From Diphasiastrum complanatum (Eukaryota; Streptophyta; Lycopodiopsida; Lycopodiales; Lycopodiaceae), in contig CM055092.1 in assembly GCA_029204225.1 (NCBI GenBank), positions 10,629,806-10,693,805 on the forward strand: a stretch of DNA of 64,000 nucleotides, written 5' to 3'. A program made the translations under genes and the position numbers. This document shows positions 12,101-21,932 of this stretch, in pieces. The notes under the pieces are model-generated. The model was not told the DNA's origin, ran no database searches, and saw nothing but the letters and a program-made list of their open reading frames with translations. Within the stretch, counting starts at the first letter, position 1, and each line of letters begins with the position of its first letter.

Positions 12101-15100
12101 AAAAAGCTAACAGACTCAGATTCGCTTGGAATGAAAGCGAAGAAAATGAACATATCCTACCTTCAAGTCTACATCACTCCCCACTGATTCAATGATCCCG
12201 ATTAAAGTTGACAACACATTATTAAATAGATCAACCATAAGGACTTAAAAAAAATAACCAAGCTCTCTACAAAAAAATGGGATAACATTGTTAGCTATTC
12301 AAATCAACAAACAGGAGAGCAAAAATACTGCACCAACTAAAGTCTGATAGATACTGTGTTTGAAGCACAAATTGAGAATTCAGGTGACTAAATTCTATAG
12401 ATCCACATGTTTGCAATAAATGCATCATTGGCATGAAAACTTCCAGAAAATTTGCTTACAGGAGCATCTAGAATGGTGAACCTTGTCTTCTTAGTCTCAA
12501 AGAAAGCTCTGCCGACCTCTACTGTGATGCCCTGTCAATTGAAAGCTTGTCTATGAGTCAATCGAAACACTTATACCAGATTCTTTTTCTAAGTATTTGA
12601 TACACAAAAAAACAAGATAAAAAGGGCCCTTGACAGAAGTTAACCACTTCTTTCCTTTGATTTACATGAATGGACAAATTTTGAAGGACTCTTAAAAACT
12701 GTTAGAGTTAATGTTCACATTAGTACCCCTAATGTTGCCATTTAGGATTAATTAAGATTATCGGGCGGGCCATGCCTGTGTGCTAATTCTAGGGGCCTTT
12801 ACCTATATTTAGTAAAAGTCAAGTTAGACTATAGTTAGACAAGTTCAAAATTCTAGTGCTTGATGAGCACAAGTTTTTTGCTATAGATAGGTGTTGGTGC
12901 TTTTACCTTATATAGAAACATCAATTAAGCAATTGCTTTTAGGCTGCTTTTGCTTTTCGGCATAGACCAAAGTCTATAAGTATGTTGTGCACCCTAGCAG
13001 TTACAAGCTAAGATTCACTAGCTATGCTAGAAAGCAGGAAGAGAATGCTTAAGGAGGCTAAAAGAGGAGCAATCATCATCAACTGAATAAAGGAATACAA
13101 TGTTGCCCTACTTATACCCTCTCCCTGAATCAAATGGAGGATTCAAAAAAGGGAGGGAAAAGGATTTGGAGGGAAAATAGTGCGCCCTCCCAATAGGAGG
13201 ACCCCCACTCCAAATCAGTGTGACCAAGTCCTAAAAATATAACCAAATAGGGCCCAAGGCCAGTATATGAATAAAAAGGGCCCTTAGGCCTGCTTATGCA
13301 TAATAACAATAAAAGAATGGACGCGGCGAATGTAATGAGCCAAGTCCATAACTCTAGCTCTTTTGAAATGGGACATAGTTGGAGTACATCTTATCATTGC
13401 TTCATCATAGTTGTGTGTGTTCTCTTCCATGTATGTGTATGGGCTATTGTCTAACAACAATAGGAATCTTATCTTAGTTGCTTGTTATGACCAAGTCAGT
13501 TTTCTAACAAAAACAGTATGCATGAGTTCATAGCCTGACCTTAGCACGCTCTTCCTCATTGGTATCCATGATATAGGCCATGTACCTGGACAAAGAAGTC
13601 CACCACAAATCCACAAAAGCGATACATAAATCTTCAACTTGAAAGCATGCGAAAACAACACAACTAAGACTACCATTAACCTAACATTCCAAGTCATACT
13701 CAGAAAACCCATCAAAGCAAAGCAACGATACAATCAAAACCTCGACATTAGATGATCATCAATATAGTGATGTTTACAGCTGACGACTTCTACAACATGT
13801 GTCTTGGTGATAAAGATGATCAAAAATCAGAAATCAGCTTCAATTAACAAAATATTGATAGTGATTGACCTAGGGAGTACCTATTGACTAAAAATATCTA
13901 AATACATATTTATTTAGTTGAAAGACTTGAAAAGTCGACAACAAGATGTAAATCATCAATGCCTTGGTTCACTCAAAGCATCCAAATACAGTTGCTAAAG
14001 ATCTGCTGATCTGGTAGGAGCGACAAGTGAACACCCATAAAGTGTAGAAGTTACAGAATCTTTGATAGTAATATGAAGTGAATGTGATTAAAACCGGATG
14101 ACTGAAAACTATATCCCTTATCTTCCCAGGGTGAATCTTGTGAAGCTGTTAAGCCTTTGGGTAATAGTGTCTCAACTTCTTAATTACTCATCTTATAATG
14201 CTTGATCATAAAAACCACCTAATTTTGAAATCAACCTGCCATATTCTGAAGGAAGTGACAGCTACAAGGAAGAAACTTTGGTGCTTGTGAAATGCCAAAT
14301 TTCAGTAAGAGCTGGCATTTATCAAATTTACTTCTTCAGATGAATATGGATCGTAGCAGAGGCTGGAACATACTAACCAGCTTTCTCTATTCTTGTCTTT
14401 AGCCTCCCTCTCATATTTTTGTATCGTACGGTCATCAACCATATTGCTCAGGTAGAGTATCTGACCACCAATTGTAGATTTTCCAGCATCTGCAAGGTAA
14501 AGGATAGTCCAGAGACAAAACTGGAGTTGAATTGTAGCACTGGATTATTGAACAGTCCTTAAAATAATATCATGCTTTTAGAATCTAAATCTAGCACTTT
14601 TCAGGATAGTGACATAAAAGTGTGTAAGAAAGTAAGCAATCAAGTGCCTAAGATGTGAAAGTGAACGAAAGCAAGAGCTCAAAATCTTCAACTGGAACTC
14701 TCAAAAGTGTACAGCATTTGAATAATAACCTACAACCTCAAGTCATCAAACTTTTTACAAGAAACACATTGACAGCAAAATGAACGTCAGTGAATCGATC
14801 AAACACCCAGAATATGAAATATTAGGCTGATGACCGAAATCCTTGAAACTCTTACTGACTTTGAGCGTTTGAGACTTACCAACATGGCCAATAAAAACAA
14901 CATTCAGGTGTTGTCTTGTATCCAAATTCTCCTCTATAGCCTCTGCAGGCTTGCTTCTCACTTCGGATGACTTCCCTGCCTCATACTCATCATCTATCAT
15001 CAGAAAAAAGAAAATAACCAAATAGACCACTTCAGTATGAAATCATAGATCGTATCATGGCACAGTCAAATTCAAATAATGAGCCACCAGGGCATGATAA

Positions 15101-18100
15101 AAATATTTACAAAACTAGTATAGCTGGCAAACAAAACAATCTGGCCAGCATATACATACTTTAGAATAGCAAATGTTCATCAAAGATAATATAGCCACAA
15201 CACATCGCGCTAAGTTGAGACAAGGTTGCCAATGCAGTTAAATAATACTCCCAAGTGTACGTCTCACAGTAGTGGTTGTTGAATATTTACTCTATGTTAT
15301 TTTAATATAGTAGAGTCATCAATGACAAGTAGCAATTAAGAAATACAATCTGTGCTTTATGAGTGTGATTTCAATGTTCGTAATAGCACATAGATTATTT
15401 AAATCATTATTACCAAAAGAGTACCTAATATTCAACCAGTACGTTCTCTCTTGGTAAAAGCCACTGGTTTATTATCACTTGGGGGAAAAGACAGCATTTC
15501 GCAAGTTTCCAACAAAAGGTCTGGGTTTACAGGAGTACATCTCCCAAACTAGCAAGCCTACAAATTTGTACATGGTGTCAGAGTTTGTCGGCAGCGGAAA
15601 GCGGCAACATTCCGGTCCAATAGAGTGTCTCGCGCATTGCACGCACCTGCAGGCCGAGCGTGGGATCCCATCCCCACCACCTAGCCACCCGCCTCTTTCC
15701 CACTTGACCTCAAAAGGGCTGGTACCAAAGGACAAGGATGTTATGTCTGCTTTTAGCTTATATGTAGGTGATGTGTTAGTCTCCATTTTACTTGTGGGAA
15801 AAATGCACTCTTTCTGGTGCCTTCACGGAGGCAGCCGCCCTGTGCGTAGCACCACCCTCCAACACATGGTGATGGTGCTTTCCATCATAATTTGGCTTTC
15901 TTACATTAAGTAGACGGTAATTGATGTTTAAGTCCAGGTTAGTAGTTAAAAGCATAAAAAGACAAGCAAACTTTTCTTCACAATATAGGTGTCATAAGCG
16001 GACTGAGGGTTTGGAGAATGTGTGGGAACAATTATTTTGAGCAGAGAGGCCTCCGGAGCAGTTTGTCCTAATGCATCATAAAGGTCATATACATTAAAGG
16101 TCAATTTGTATAACAATGGATTACAGCTGTCACCAGCAGTTGGGCTAAACAAAAAAGAAAGTAAAGCAGCGGAAGGGGCACTATGCTGAGGGACGAGGGC
16201 TATGACAAATTTGAATTTTCCACCATCACCTTGGTATCCTAGTCCACATGTGGTGGGAGGTACATTGATTATGGAGTTTGATTTCGATTGGCATTATTTG
16301 CTATGTTGATAGAGTTTAGTAAGTCATCTTGTATGGTAGAAACAAAGAGCATAGTCATAGAGTGCCCGCCAAGGTATTGCAAGCAAGCTTGCATTCAAAC
16401 GATTCAAACGTATCAAACGTCCACGTTTGAAACGCATTTGAAACGTTTGAATGAAAGTTTCAAACGTTTGAAACAAAATCCTATATTTTTTTCTGATTTT
16501 TTTGCAAGTTTTTAAGCAACTAATGCTAATTTAAGTGTTGGAACCTTAAACATAATATAAAAGTAGTTGAATAAGTACATTTAACAATTAAAAGCATTCA
16601 ATGTAGATACTAAACAACAATATGTACACATTACAAGGAAATTTAGTTGGATATATGAAGGAATAACAAGAGTGCACCATCATCAACAAGTGCATAAAAA
16701 CCATCCATCCTCAAAAAAAATTTGGTTCAAAATGAAAATCAAGTCAACTGGTTACATTCTACTGGAAAATGGTCACTCGCTAGTGGCTAGCAACTAGCAA
16801 ACTAAGTATGATAACATAGTAAAACATGTAGTAAATCAAACATCGTCAAGTGGTATGACAACATCCGCATCCTCAGCACCCACCAACGCACACCCATCTG
16901 CCTCTAAGATGCCAAGTGTGCCACTGACCGACCAAATGTCCCTTGCCCATTCCTGTACATGTCCATTTGATTTAACAATGTTTCTTCCTATGCTGAATTT
17001 CCACTCGAGTATCTATCCACAAATAATTTCCATCCCTTGTCAACCTCGACATCGGACTCTTGCCCCATATCCAACCATTGTGGATGCAAAGCGAATGCTA
17101 CAGCATGTAAAGGAGAATGCATCATGTCCCATCTCTCAAGGCAAAGGCTCTCTATCACACGTATTCAATCGGCATCAAAAGAGGTACATGACCGTATTCC
17201 CTCAACCATCCGGTCCATCAGCTCATAGACAGATCCCATGGTGGCTCCCTCTCTATCAACAACTCAAGTTATGCCACTCCTCGTGGACCACCAACCGCCT
17301 AAGGGCAACTTTTACCCGCAAGAGATTTGCAAGCACAATGTAGATGTAGCCAAAGCGTGTTTGAGCCGGCTTCAAAAGCTCACGTTTGCTCACTTTTTTA
17401 AAAACACCTAGCACCTCTGATGACCTATGATGAAAGTCACTATTTTCCGTGCCTTTTGCAAAACAAGAGCTACCCAATCTAGTGCTCCAATGTCCTCAAA
17501 CAGCAAATCCAGACAATGGCAAGTGCAACATGTGAAAAAAATCTTCGGATACTCCTCCTCTAGCATCTCACCAGCACGCAAACAATTGCTAGCATTATCC
17601 ATCACAACTTGTACCACATTGTGCTCTCCTACCTTGCCAATGACTTCTTTTAAATATTCATAGATATACAAGCCTGATTTTTCCAAACCACTAGCATTCA
17701 CACTGCATAAAAAGATGGAACCATAGATACTAGTAGCAACAAAGTTAATGATAGGTCGTCTACGTGTGTCAGACCAACCATCACACACAATCGTGCACCC
17801 ATATTTTACCCACTTATCCTTTACCATTTGCAGCTCCCTCGTAAGCAATTTTGTCTAGCAGCTCTTTCACCCTAATAGCCTCATAAGAAGGGGCTTTCAC
17901 CGAACCACCAACCTCTCCTGCCTCAACATATCTTGAAAATATCTGCTCTTGACTACATTGAAAGGAATTGCATTTGCATAAAAAAAATTCCTGCAAGCAA
18001 TCCGAAATTTGTTTCTCTTTTCTAAGGCCCATGCGGCTGTCAAATCAGCACTATTTGCAGCTCGACCTCTCTTACGTGTAGGCCCTGTAGAAGCATCCAC

Positions 18101-21100
18101 AGATTGACTGTTCTCCATCTCATGAACTTAGTCCTCATTGTGTCGACTTAGGATCTTCTTCCTGCTCTCGAGATCATATAGCACATAGGCTTTCTCACCT
18201 TCACTATACCCAAGGAAGATACACTTTTTTGCATCAAGTTTCTTCCGCAAGTCCTTCGGTATATGTGCATACGCTATTCAATAGAACTCATCAAAAATAT
18301 ACTCACCACCCTTATTTGACCTAAGAGCCTTTAGCCACAATCCTGTGTCGTTTTCCACACTGTTTGAAGTATTAGAACACTTCAGATTTTTGCCTCAGAA
18401 AATAGACCCATAGCTTCCGTGAGAAATCATCTACGAAGCTCATGAGATAGTACACCCCCCCTACTGATCTGGTCTGCATGGCACCGCACAAATCTGAATG
18501 CACAAGCTCAAGAATGCCCTTGGCCCTAGTAGCTCATTCAAAAGTAAAATGCCCATACTTGCCACAACAATTGCAGTTGCCCTTCCTCTTGGGAGTAGAT
18601 GAGGATTTGGTGCTTGACTCCTCTCCAACTTGTAACTTGCACAACTGCGCTCCTCCAAAAAGACTCCCCAAAACTCAGCCAGAATTAGAAAGCTTTTGGA
18701 TCATCCCACTCTCCTTCCCAACAACTCTACAACAATGCAAGACTCAACTTGATCTGACTCGTGTAGATCAAAAGCGCCCTCCTACAAGATTGAGGTGCCT
18801 GTGGAAGATGAGAATCTTCACAAGAATCTGAGCACTGAAGTTTCTCACTCACGGACTCACAGGCTAGACAACCTGCTCTGATGGAGTATCTTAACTTCAA
18901 TACTAGATCAATCAAGAAAGCTTGAGAAACTTAGCTATGGATAATATCACATACAAGGAGAATTGCATAAGCACCTCACAACACCAAAAGTTAGAAGACA
19001 AAAGGAATTGTTAGAGAGAGAGAGGAGGCCGTGGGTCCTCCAAATCCCTTGTGAGGCAAGCACCTCAAATACATGCATGGAAAGTCTCGGTGTCAATCAT
19101 ATGAGTGAGCTACTTGGCCAAGTGGGCCACTGGCACTAATTTACTCAACTTACAAAAGGGGGGTCTCATGTATTTAATTAATAACATGGCCCATGAGTTA
19201 TGTACAACTTACAACATAATTAGTGCTTAGCCAAAGGGGTAAAATAGGGATTACTCTTCAACAGATTGGGCATGTTCTCGCGAAGCTATATGGTACCATA
19301 CTTCAGTCTGCAGTGAGAGTACAGAGGCGGAATCCAAGAGCTTACATGCTTTGGGACAGACAGGGTCTAAGCCCATTATTGTACCACTGACAAGCTTTGA
19401 TTGAGAAAGCTAAGTACAAGAGAGAGAAGGCTCATTGTTGTTTTGTGGACTTCAAGAAACCCTTTGATTCTGTCCCACTCTCCTTGCTCATTCAGAGACT
19501 TCGTGACCTTGGCTTCTCCACTGATATCATCCTGGTTTTGATGGCTCTTTATGAGAGAGTCTTGGGTTGTTTCCGACATGGCAGTGGTATTTATGAGCAC
19601 ATTTGGAGCACCATTGGGGTGAAGCAGGGTTGTTCTCTTTCACCGATTCTTTTTGAATTACACATTGATGAGCTAGAGAGAGTCATCTCACAGTGCGGCG
19701 GTTCTGGTCGTAGACTTGGCAATATTCTGATTGTCATTATTCTTTATGCCAATGATGTGACACTAGTCTCTCCAACCAAAGAGGAATTATAGAGGCAGCT
19801 GGATTGCTTACAGGGCTTTTGTACCCAATGGGGCTTGGGGGTGAACATTGTGAAGACCAAGGTTATGGTCTTAACACTTCTTGAGCTTTTATGCAACGTC
19901 ATGAGCCCACTCTCGATGGACAGATCCTAGAGGTAGTTTTTTCATACACGTATTTGGAGATACTTTTCTCTAGTCCTACATTTCGCATGCGACAGGCACT
20001 CAACTTGGGAAGGGACATGCCTCCCTTGTTCAGCTAGAGCCGTTTTGTTTCAGGAAGTCCATTCAGGATGCTCGGAGTAAGTGTAGACTTTTTGATACCA
20101 TTGTCACCCCCATAGCCTTATATGCAGGAGAGACATGTTGATTGGTCTTTCCTTCTAACACTGGGCCAGTATCTCGAAATTACAGACCACCATGTTAGCT
20201 CATAAGATTCAGGTGAAGCCCTTTGTACCACACGAGGTCCTTCTTGCGGAGTTTGTTGTTCCACCTATGTCTTGGATGCTCAATTTGTCTAGTAAGATAT
20301 TTCTTCAACTACAAAACAAAAACGGTGATCTAGGTTAACAAAAACTCTAGCTGAATAGTCTTAAGCCCCTTCTCTACATGTGTCTTTTGTACTTTTCTAC
20401 AAGATGTCTCACTTTCAACATATCAAAGCGACAGTAATGGAAAACATATCCCTCTTTTTCCATGCATGCTTTGTGAAGTTCATGCATAAGCAACTTTTGT
20501 GTCATTTTTGTAGCTCATCAACTTACTAATTCTACATGCATATTGGATCCATGTTGCATATGCCTCAAATTATTATGCATGATTACAAAAGAGTGATTAT
20601 ATGTACCTTGGATGCAAGCCTCCAATAAGTGGTGATTTGACGACAACTTACATATCATAAAGATTAGAAGATAGATTTCAATCCAACACACAAATGAGGA
20701 CATAGAAGAGAAAAAATTGTACCATGCATGGATTCGTCCTTTATATTCAATGTTGAGAATTTCAATTCAGCTGCATCCTTGTCACCTAGAATGTACCCAG
20801 CTTAGAATTAGGACTAGTATAAACAGATGAGCATATCAATCCACATTACAAAAAAATTGCAATTGAAGGATACAATTCTAGAAAATATTACAACCCTTAC
20901 CGGCTTGCATGACTTGGCCTAAACCAATTTTGTATAGACTCTCCAGAAATACAACCTTCCATTGATTAACATTTCTAGCCACCAAATTAGGATTCAAGGT
21001 CTGCAGACTTTGTTATCGAAACTATACGTAGCACTCCAAATCATAAACGTGGCAATATTTTCAAAATGGCTTGGCTACTATCTATAGGACAAAATCTGCT

Positions 21101-21932
21101 TTTCAAGGAGCTAGTAGCTGAATTTCATCCCATGCAAATCCACCATGTCGCAACTTGGTGATGCCTATTAAATATTTGCTATCTGATTCATTTTGAAACT
21201 AGTCCTAGCGGCTAGAGTATGCTCGCCAAAGTGGAACTGCTGTTCCAGGCCAAAAAGTTGATGGATTTTGAACTTTCACTCTACATCTCAAACTCGAGAG
21301 ATAACAATACCCAATGGTTTGATCGCAGTAGCTGATGAAGCTTCTAGATGGAAAGACACGAAACTGTTCAGATCCCGTTATGCAAGGTGGGTGGGCGAGA
21401 AATGGTACGTACCACTTATAGGCCTATTTACAGATTCTGACGATGCACTTGCATGCTCCTTAGCATCGGTGTCAGGTAAATCAGTTTCTGGAGACATTTC
21501 CTTAGAATCTTCAAATCCCGCCTCCTCTTGCTCCGATTGTTTACCACCAAAGGAGTCGGCTACAGGAGCCTCAGTGCTTTGCGAGCTTTCAGTAATTGAA
21601 TCCACGGCCATGGGAGTTGCGATCGGCCCCTCATGCGCATGCGCATTCCCAAATCCTGAAGCAGCCGCTCCGTGAGGAACAGAAAGATCTGGGATGAACA
21701 ATCCTGTGTGAGATGCAGCAACAGGGATAACAGGAACCTGCGCCTGGAGATTGTGAGAAGGGATCCCTGCAGCAGGGCTGAATGGAATAAAAGAAGAGGC
21801 GGATGGATTGAAAGAAGGGGCAGATGGATTGAAAGAAAAGGCTGGCGCATTGGCGTTGAGCCTGGATAAAGGGGCAGGAGCAACAGCAGGAGCCGAGGCT
21901 TCCATATCCTCCCAGGAATCGCACTCTTCCAT
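310..21932 (-). CDS. eRF3: Eukaryotic peptide chain release factor 3 (eRF3/SUP35-type GTPase), 5' part of gene, 6 exons
   Basis: This gene encodes the GTPase partner of eRF1, which drives peptide release at stop codons in the cytosol. Exons join in one frame: 21932-21413, 14993-14880, 14489-14378, 13585-13540, 12531-12460 and 372-310 (927 nt, 309 codons). All inferred introns are GT-AG, and codons split across junctions restore family residues. The N-terminus (about 175 residues) is rich in Pro, Ala and Ser and holds a PAM2-like motif. The GTPase core shows G1 GHVDAGKST, the switch region GITVEVG and G3 DAPGHK, followed by NMISGASQAD. The motifs VVFIGHVDAGKST and AYIMDTNEEER fit eRF3 rather than HBS1 or EF1A. 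I saw no next exon (expected to begin VISARKG) between 309 and 1, so the G4/G5 motifs and the C-terminal domains lie outside the window. Introns are 6.4, 0.4, 0.8, 1.0 and 12.1 kb; the two long ones are full of transposons. No disabling mutation is visible. Confidence 0.93.
1028..1156. mobile_element. 129-bp hAT-type MITE in eRF3 intron 5
   Basis: The termini are perfect 11-bp inverted repeats, CATAGTTGCAC at the left and GTGCAACTATG at the right. It is flanked by a perfect 8-bp target duplication AAACCAAT (1020-1027 and 1157-1164), the length typical of hAT insertions. The interior repeats GAAACGCGTTTC-like subterminal motifs and has no coding capacity. The same termini occur on the 4.4-kb hAT element at 7392-11811, so that family is the likely source of its transposase. 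Confidence 0.93.
1165..2736. other. eRF3 intron 5, no gene recognised
   Basis: This is AT-rich intron sequence. The piece at about 1205-1260 has AATCGCGATTC-like palindromic words resembling hAT subterminal motifs, but I find no paired termini. A T/G homopolymer run lies near 2262-2288. I see no coding similarity. Confidence 0.5.
2737..3905. mobile_element. Possible non-autonomous DNA transposon with GGACGCGTCC-rich ends
   Basis: Two unusually GC-rich blocks, 2737-2905 and about 3826-3900, are dense in words such as GACGCGTCC, GTCCGGAC and GGACGTGGA. They bracket a (GA)n tract and unremarkable sequence. Paired arrays of short GC-rich subterminal words are usual at hAT or Mutator-like non-autonomous element ends. 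I could not fix inverted termini or a target duplication, so the boundaries are approximate. Confidence 0.4.
2957..3024. repeat. (GA)n microsatellite
   Basis: An uninterrupted GA dinucleotide run of about 68 bp. It is followed by shorter GA runs at 3043-3059 and 3077-3093 and a (GACA)n stretch at 3091-3111. The Arg-Glu reading frames across it are artefacts. Confidence 0.95.
4445..4890. mobile_element. Putative MITE with internal GGTTGCCA repeats
   Basis: Both ends carry variants of CCATTCCTAAGGAACAGT: one copy near 4510, and one near 4850 followed by an inverted variant. The middle (4543-4680) repeats the unit AACGGGTTGCCAAAATGATT about six times with substitutions. The paired flanking words and absence of genes suggest a small non-autonomous element. 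I could not assign termini or a target duplication with certainty. Confidence 0.35.
4891..6229. other. Unassigned eRF3 intron 5 sequence
   Basis: There is no gene I can support here. Because it directly precedes a copia reverse transcriptase relic on the same strand, it may include degraded upstream parts of that element, but no gag, protease or integrase motif is readable. Confidence 0.4.
6230..7060 (+). pseudogene. Ty1/copia reverse transcriptase relic
   Basis: Broken frames keep the order of a copia reverse transcriptase: NAKSAFLNGYLEEEV at about 6344, LLGLKRSFKSWYNKIDDYF at about 6460, DLVITSTNKKLVEK at about 6597, DLGYLHYCLKIEVWK at about 6673 and PYKQSIGSLIYLTT at about 6872. The YVDD box is lost at a frame break. 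A 22-G homopolymer (6823-6844) interrupts the last part. It is a dead fragment in eRF3 intron 5, on the strand opposite to the host gene. Confidence 0.8.
6823..6844. repeat. 22-bp G homopolymer
   Basis: An uninterrupted run of 22 G preceded by A9 and GGGT, inside the copia relic. Its length may be misassembled or miscalled. Confidence 0.85.
7392..11811 (+). mobile_element. Full-length hAT DNA transposon (4.4 kb) with perfect 8-bp TSD
   Basis: The left terminus CATAGTTGCACAG and right terminus GTGCAACTATG form an 11-bp perfect inverted repeat. The target duplication GTATGGAT is perfect on both sides (7384-7391 and 11812-11819). Subterminal regions carry GAAACGCGTTTC-like words. Inside lies a spliced transposase gene on the plus strand with zinc-finger, DUF659-type, and hAT C-terminal dimerisation regions. 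The identical flanks suggest a fairly recent insertion into eRF3 intron 5, antisense to the host gene. The coding region has at least two in-frame stops and frame breaks, so this copy is probably not self-mobile. It could still be moved in trans. Confidence 0.95.
8354..11586 (+). pseudogene. hAT transposase gene (multi-exon, degraded)
   Basis: The likely exons are about 8354-9291, about 9383-9728, 9820-10212, 10320-10485, 10604-10933 and 11041-11586, with recognisable GT-AG junctions at most. In order: a BED-like zinc finger (WRCLHCGGLFTGSLTRVRAH); a Gly-Gln-rich linker; FFYECGISFAVAD; the DUF659-type region (GCTMLSDGWTNIRRRS, VVKDNASNCKQMG, CAAHCIDLL); RFAFYFLVLERLV; LGLIYEFMDRIGEGI; RWDYFHRPIHAVAHILHP; and the C-terminal dimerisation motif CSAGACERNWSTW with HTQKRNRL. 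Damage: a frame change near the (GGGACA)n linker at 8630-8770, a frame break near 10110, a TAG at 10338-10340 and a TAG just before DCSAGACERNW at 10777-10779. The tail is very acidic and ends near an AT-hook-like RPRGRPRG. Confidence 0.88.
11820..12459. other. eRF3 intron 5 remainder
   Basis: AT-rich sequence between the hAT target duplication and exon 5. I see no gene or repeat structure beyond the splice donor of exon 5. Confidence 0.6.
12460..12531 (-). CDS. eRF3: eRF3 exon 5: switch I/G3 region
   Basis: It encodes GITVEVGRAFFETKKTRF then TILDAP, 24 codons in phase 0, between the acceptor TTGACAG and the donor GTAAGC. The threonine of GITVEV is the switch I Mg-binding residue of translational GTPases. 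The G3 motif DAPGH is split by the 12.1-kb intron. Confidence 0.92.
12532..13539. other. eRF3 intron 4
   Basis: An intron of 1008 bp with no recognisable mobile element. The short minus-strand reading frame at the exon 4 position is only the exon read in another frame. Confidence 0.7.
13540..13585 (-). CDS. eRF3: eRF3 exon 4 (46-nt microexon-like exon)
   Basis: It encodes YMAYIMDTNEEERAK between the acceptor TCCAG and the donor GTCAGG. The first G completes the Trp codon of exon 3. The motif is diagnostic for eRF3. No open reading frame of useful length marks this exon; it is recognised by motif and phase. Confidence 0.9.
13586..14377. other. eRF3 intron 3
   Basis: An intron of 792 bp, AT-rich, with no recognised element. 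Confidence 0.7.
14378..14489 (-). CDS. eRF3: eRF3 exon 3: P-loop second half and switch I lead-in
   Basis: It starts after the acceptor TTGCAG with AT-GCT-GGA (DAGKSTIGGQILYL), runs through DDRTIQKYEREAKDK and ends AGC-TG before GTTAGT. The Trp codon is completed by the first base of exon 4. Confidence 0.92.
14880..14993 (-). CDS. eRF3: eRF3 exon 2: linker and first half of P-loop
   Basis: The exon reads DEYEAGKSSEV, then HLNVVFIGHV, and ends GTT-G before GTAAGT. The intron splits the P-loop aspartate codon (G|AT of GHVDAGKST), so the nucleotide-binding loop exists only after splicing. Confidence 0.92.
15470..15584 (+). mobile_element. Possible LTR end plus primer-binding site
   Basis: The sequence ends ...TTTGTACA and is directly followed by TGGTGTCAGAG at 15573, a variant of the initiator-Met primer-binding site used by plant copia elements. 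No downstream gag is readable, so this is probably a retrotransposon fragment in eRF3 intron 1. The LTR start is not defined. Confidence 0.4.
16384..18120 (-). pseudogene. Second hAT transposase relic (5'-truncated element)
   Basis: Minus-strand frames give RKRGRAANSADLTAAWALEK, FFYANAIPFNVVKSRYFQDML, LLDKIAYEGA, then a DUF659-type block (YGCTIVCDGWSDTRRRP, VVQVVMDNASNCLRAGEML, CHCLDLLFEDIGALDW), RFGYIYIVLANLLRVKVAL, GSVYELMDRMVEGI and MMHSPLHAVAFALHPQWLDM. Stops and frame breaks occur throughout and the dimerisation domain is not readable. The 3' edge (16384-16480) is packed with GTTTGAAACG-like words, starting CAAGCTTGCATTCAAACG, which look like hAT subterminal repeats. It is a different family from the 7392-11811 element. 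Confidence 0.82.
18130..18700 (-). pseudogene. Ty1/copia gag-integrase relic
   Basis: Reading leftwards from about 18660, the minus strand shows a zinc knuckle (NCNCCGKYGHF), a pre-integrase to integrase start (ILELVHSDLCGAM), the integrase core (YYLMSFVDDFSRKLWVYFLR), SNKGGEYIFDEFY, then a jump to AHIPKDLRKKLDAKKCIFLG and YSEGEKAYVLYDLESRK. The second catalytic Asp region and the protease are missing through internal deletion. It abuts the hAT relic at 18120. Confidence 0.75.
18701..19260. other. Unassigned sequence between copia and LINE relics
   Basis: It probably includes the 5' part of the adjoining copia relic (degraded gag and leader), but nothing is readable with confidence. Microsatellite-like GA runs near 19012-19026 are minor. 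Confidence 0.35.
19390..20290 (+). pseudogene. RTE-like LINE reverse transcriptase relic
   Basis: The frame at 19397-19792 reads CCFVDFKKPFDSVPLSLLIQ, LRDLGFSTDIILVLMALYER, STIGVKQGCSLSPILFELHI and LYANDVTLV. The order FVDFKKAFD, then GVKQGCPLSP, then YADD is that of non-LTR reverse transcriptases, and the KQGC-LSP-LF-LHIDELE wording resembles plant RTE-clade elements. The catalytic YADD has become YAND and a stop follows at 19790. Homology fades after about 20290. It is a dead insertion in eRF3 intron 1, antisense to the host gene. Confidence 0.8.
20291..21412. other. eRF3 intron 1, proximal part
   Basis: There is no coding similarity or clear element here. The donor GTACGT of exon 1 is at its right end. 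Confidence 0.6.
21413..21932 (-). CDS. eRF3: eRF3 exon 1: N-terminal domain with PAM2-like motif
   Basis: The exon starts at the ATG at 21932 (MEECDSWEDMEAS) and ends in phase 1 at AGT-G before the donor GTACGT. Residues 25-32 (LNANAPAF) fit the PAM2 consensus (L-N-x-x-A-x-x-F), which in eRF3 binds the MLLE domain of poly(A)-binding protein. It is followed by short imperfect repeats, NPSAPSF and NPSASSF. The rest is acidic and Ser-rich, typical of the poorly conserved, non-catalytic eRF3 N-domain. Joining to the next exon gives Ile-Ser-Asp-Asp-Glu-Tyr. Confidence 0.9.
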
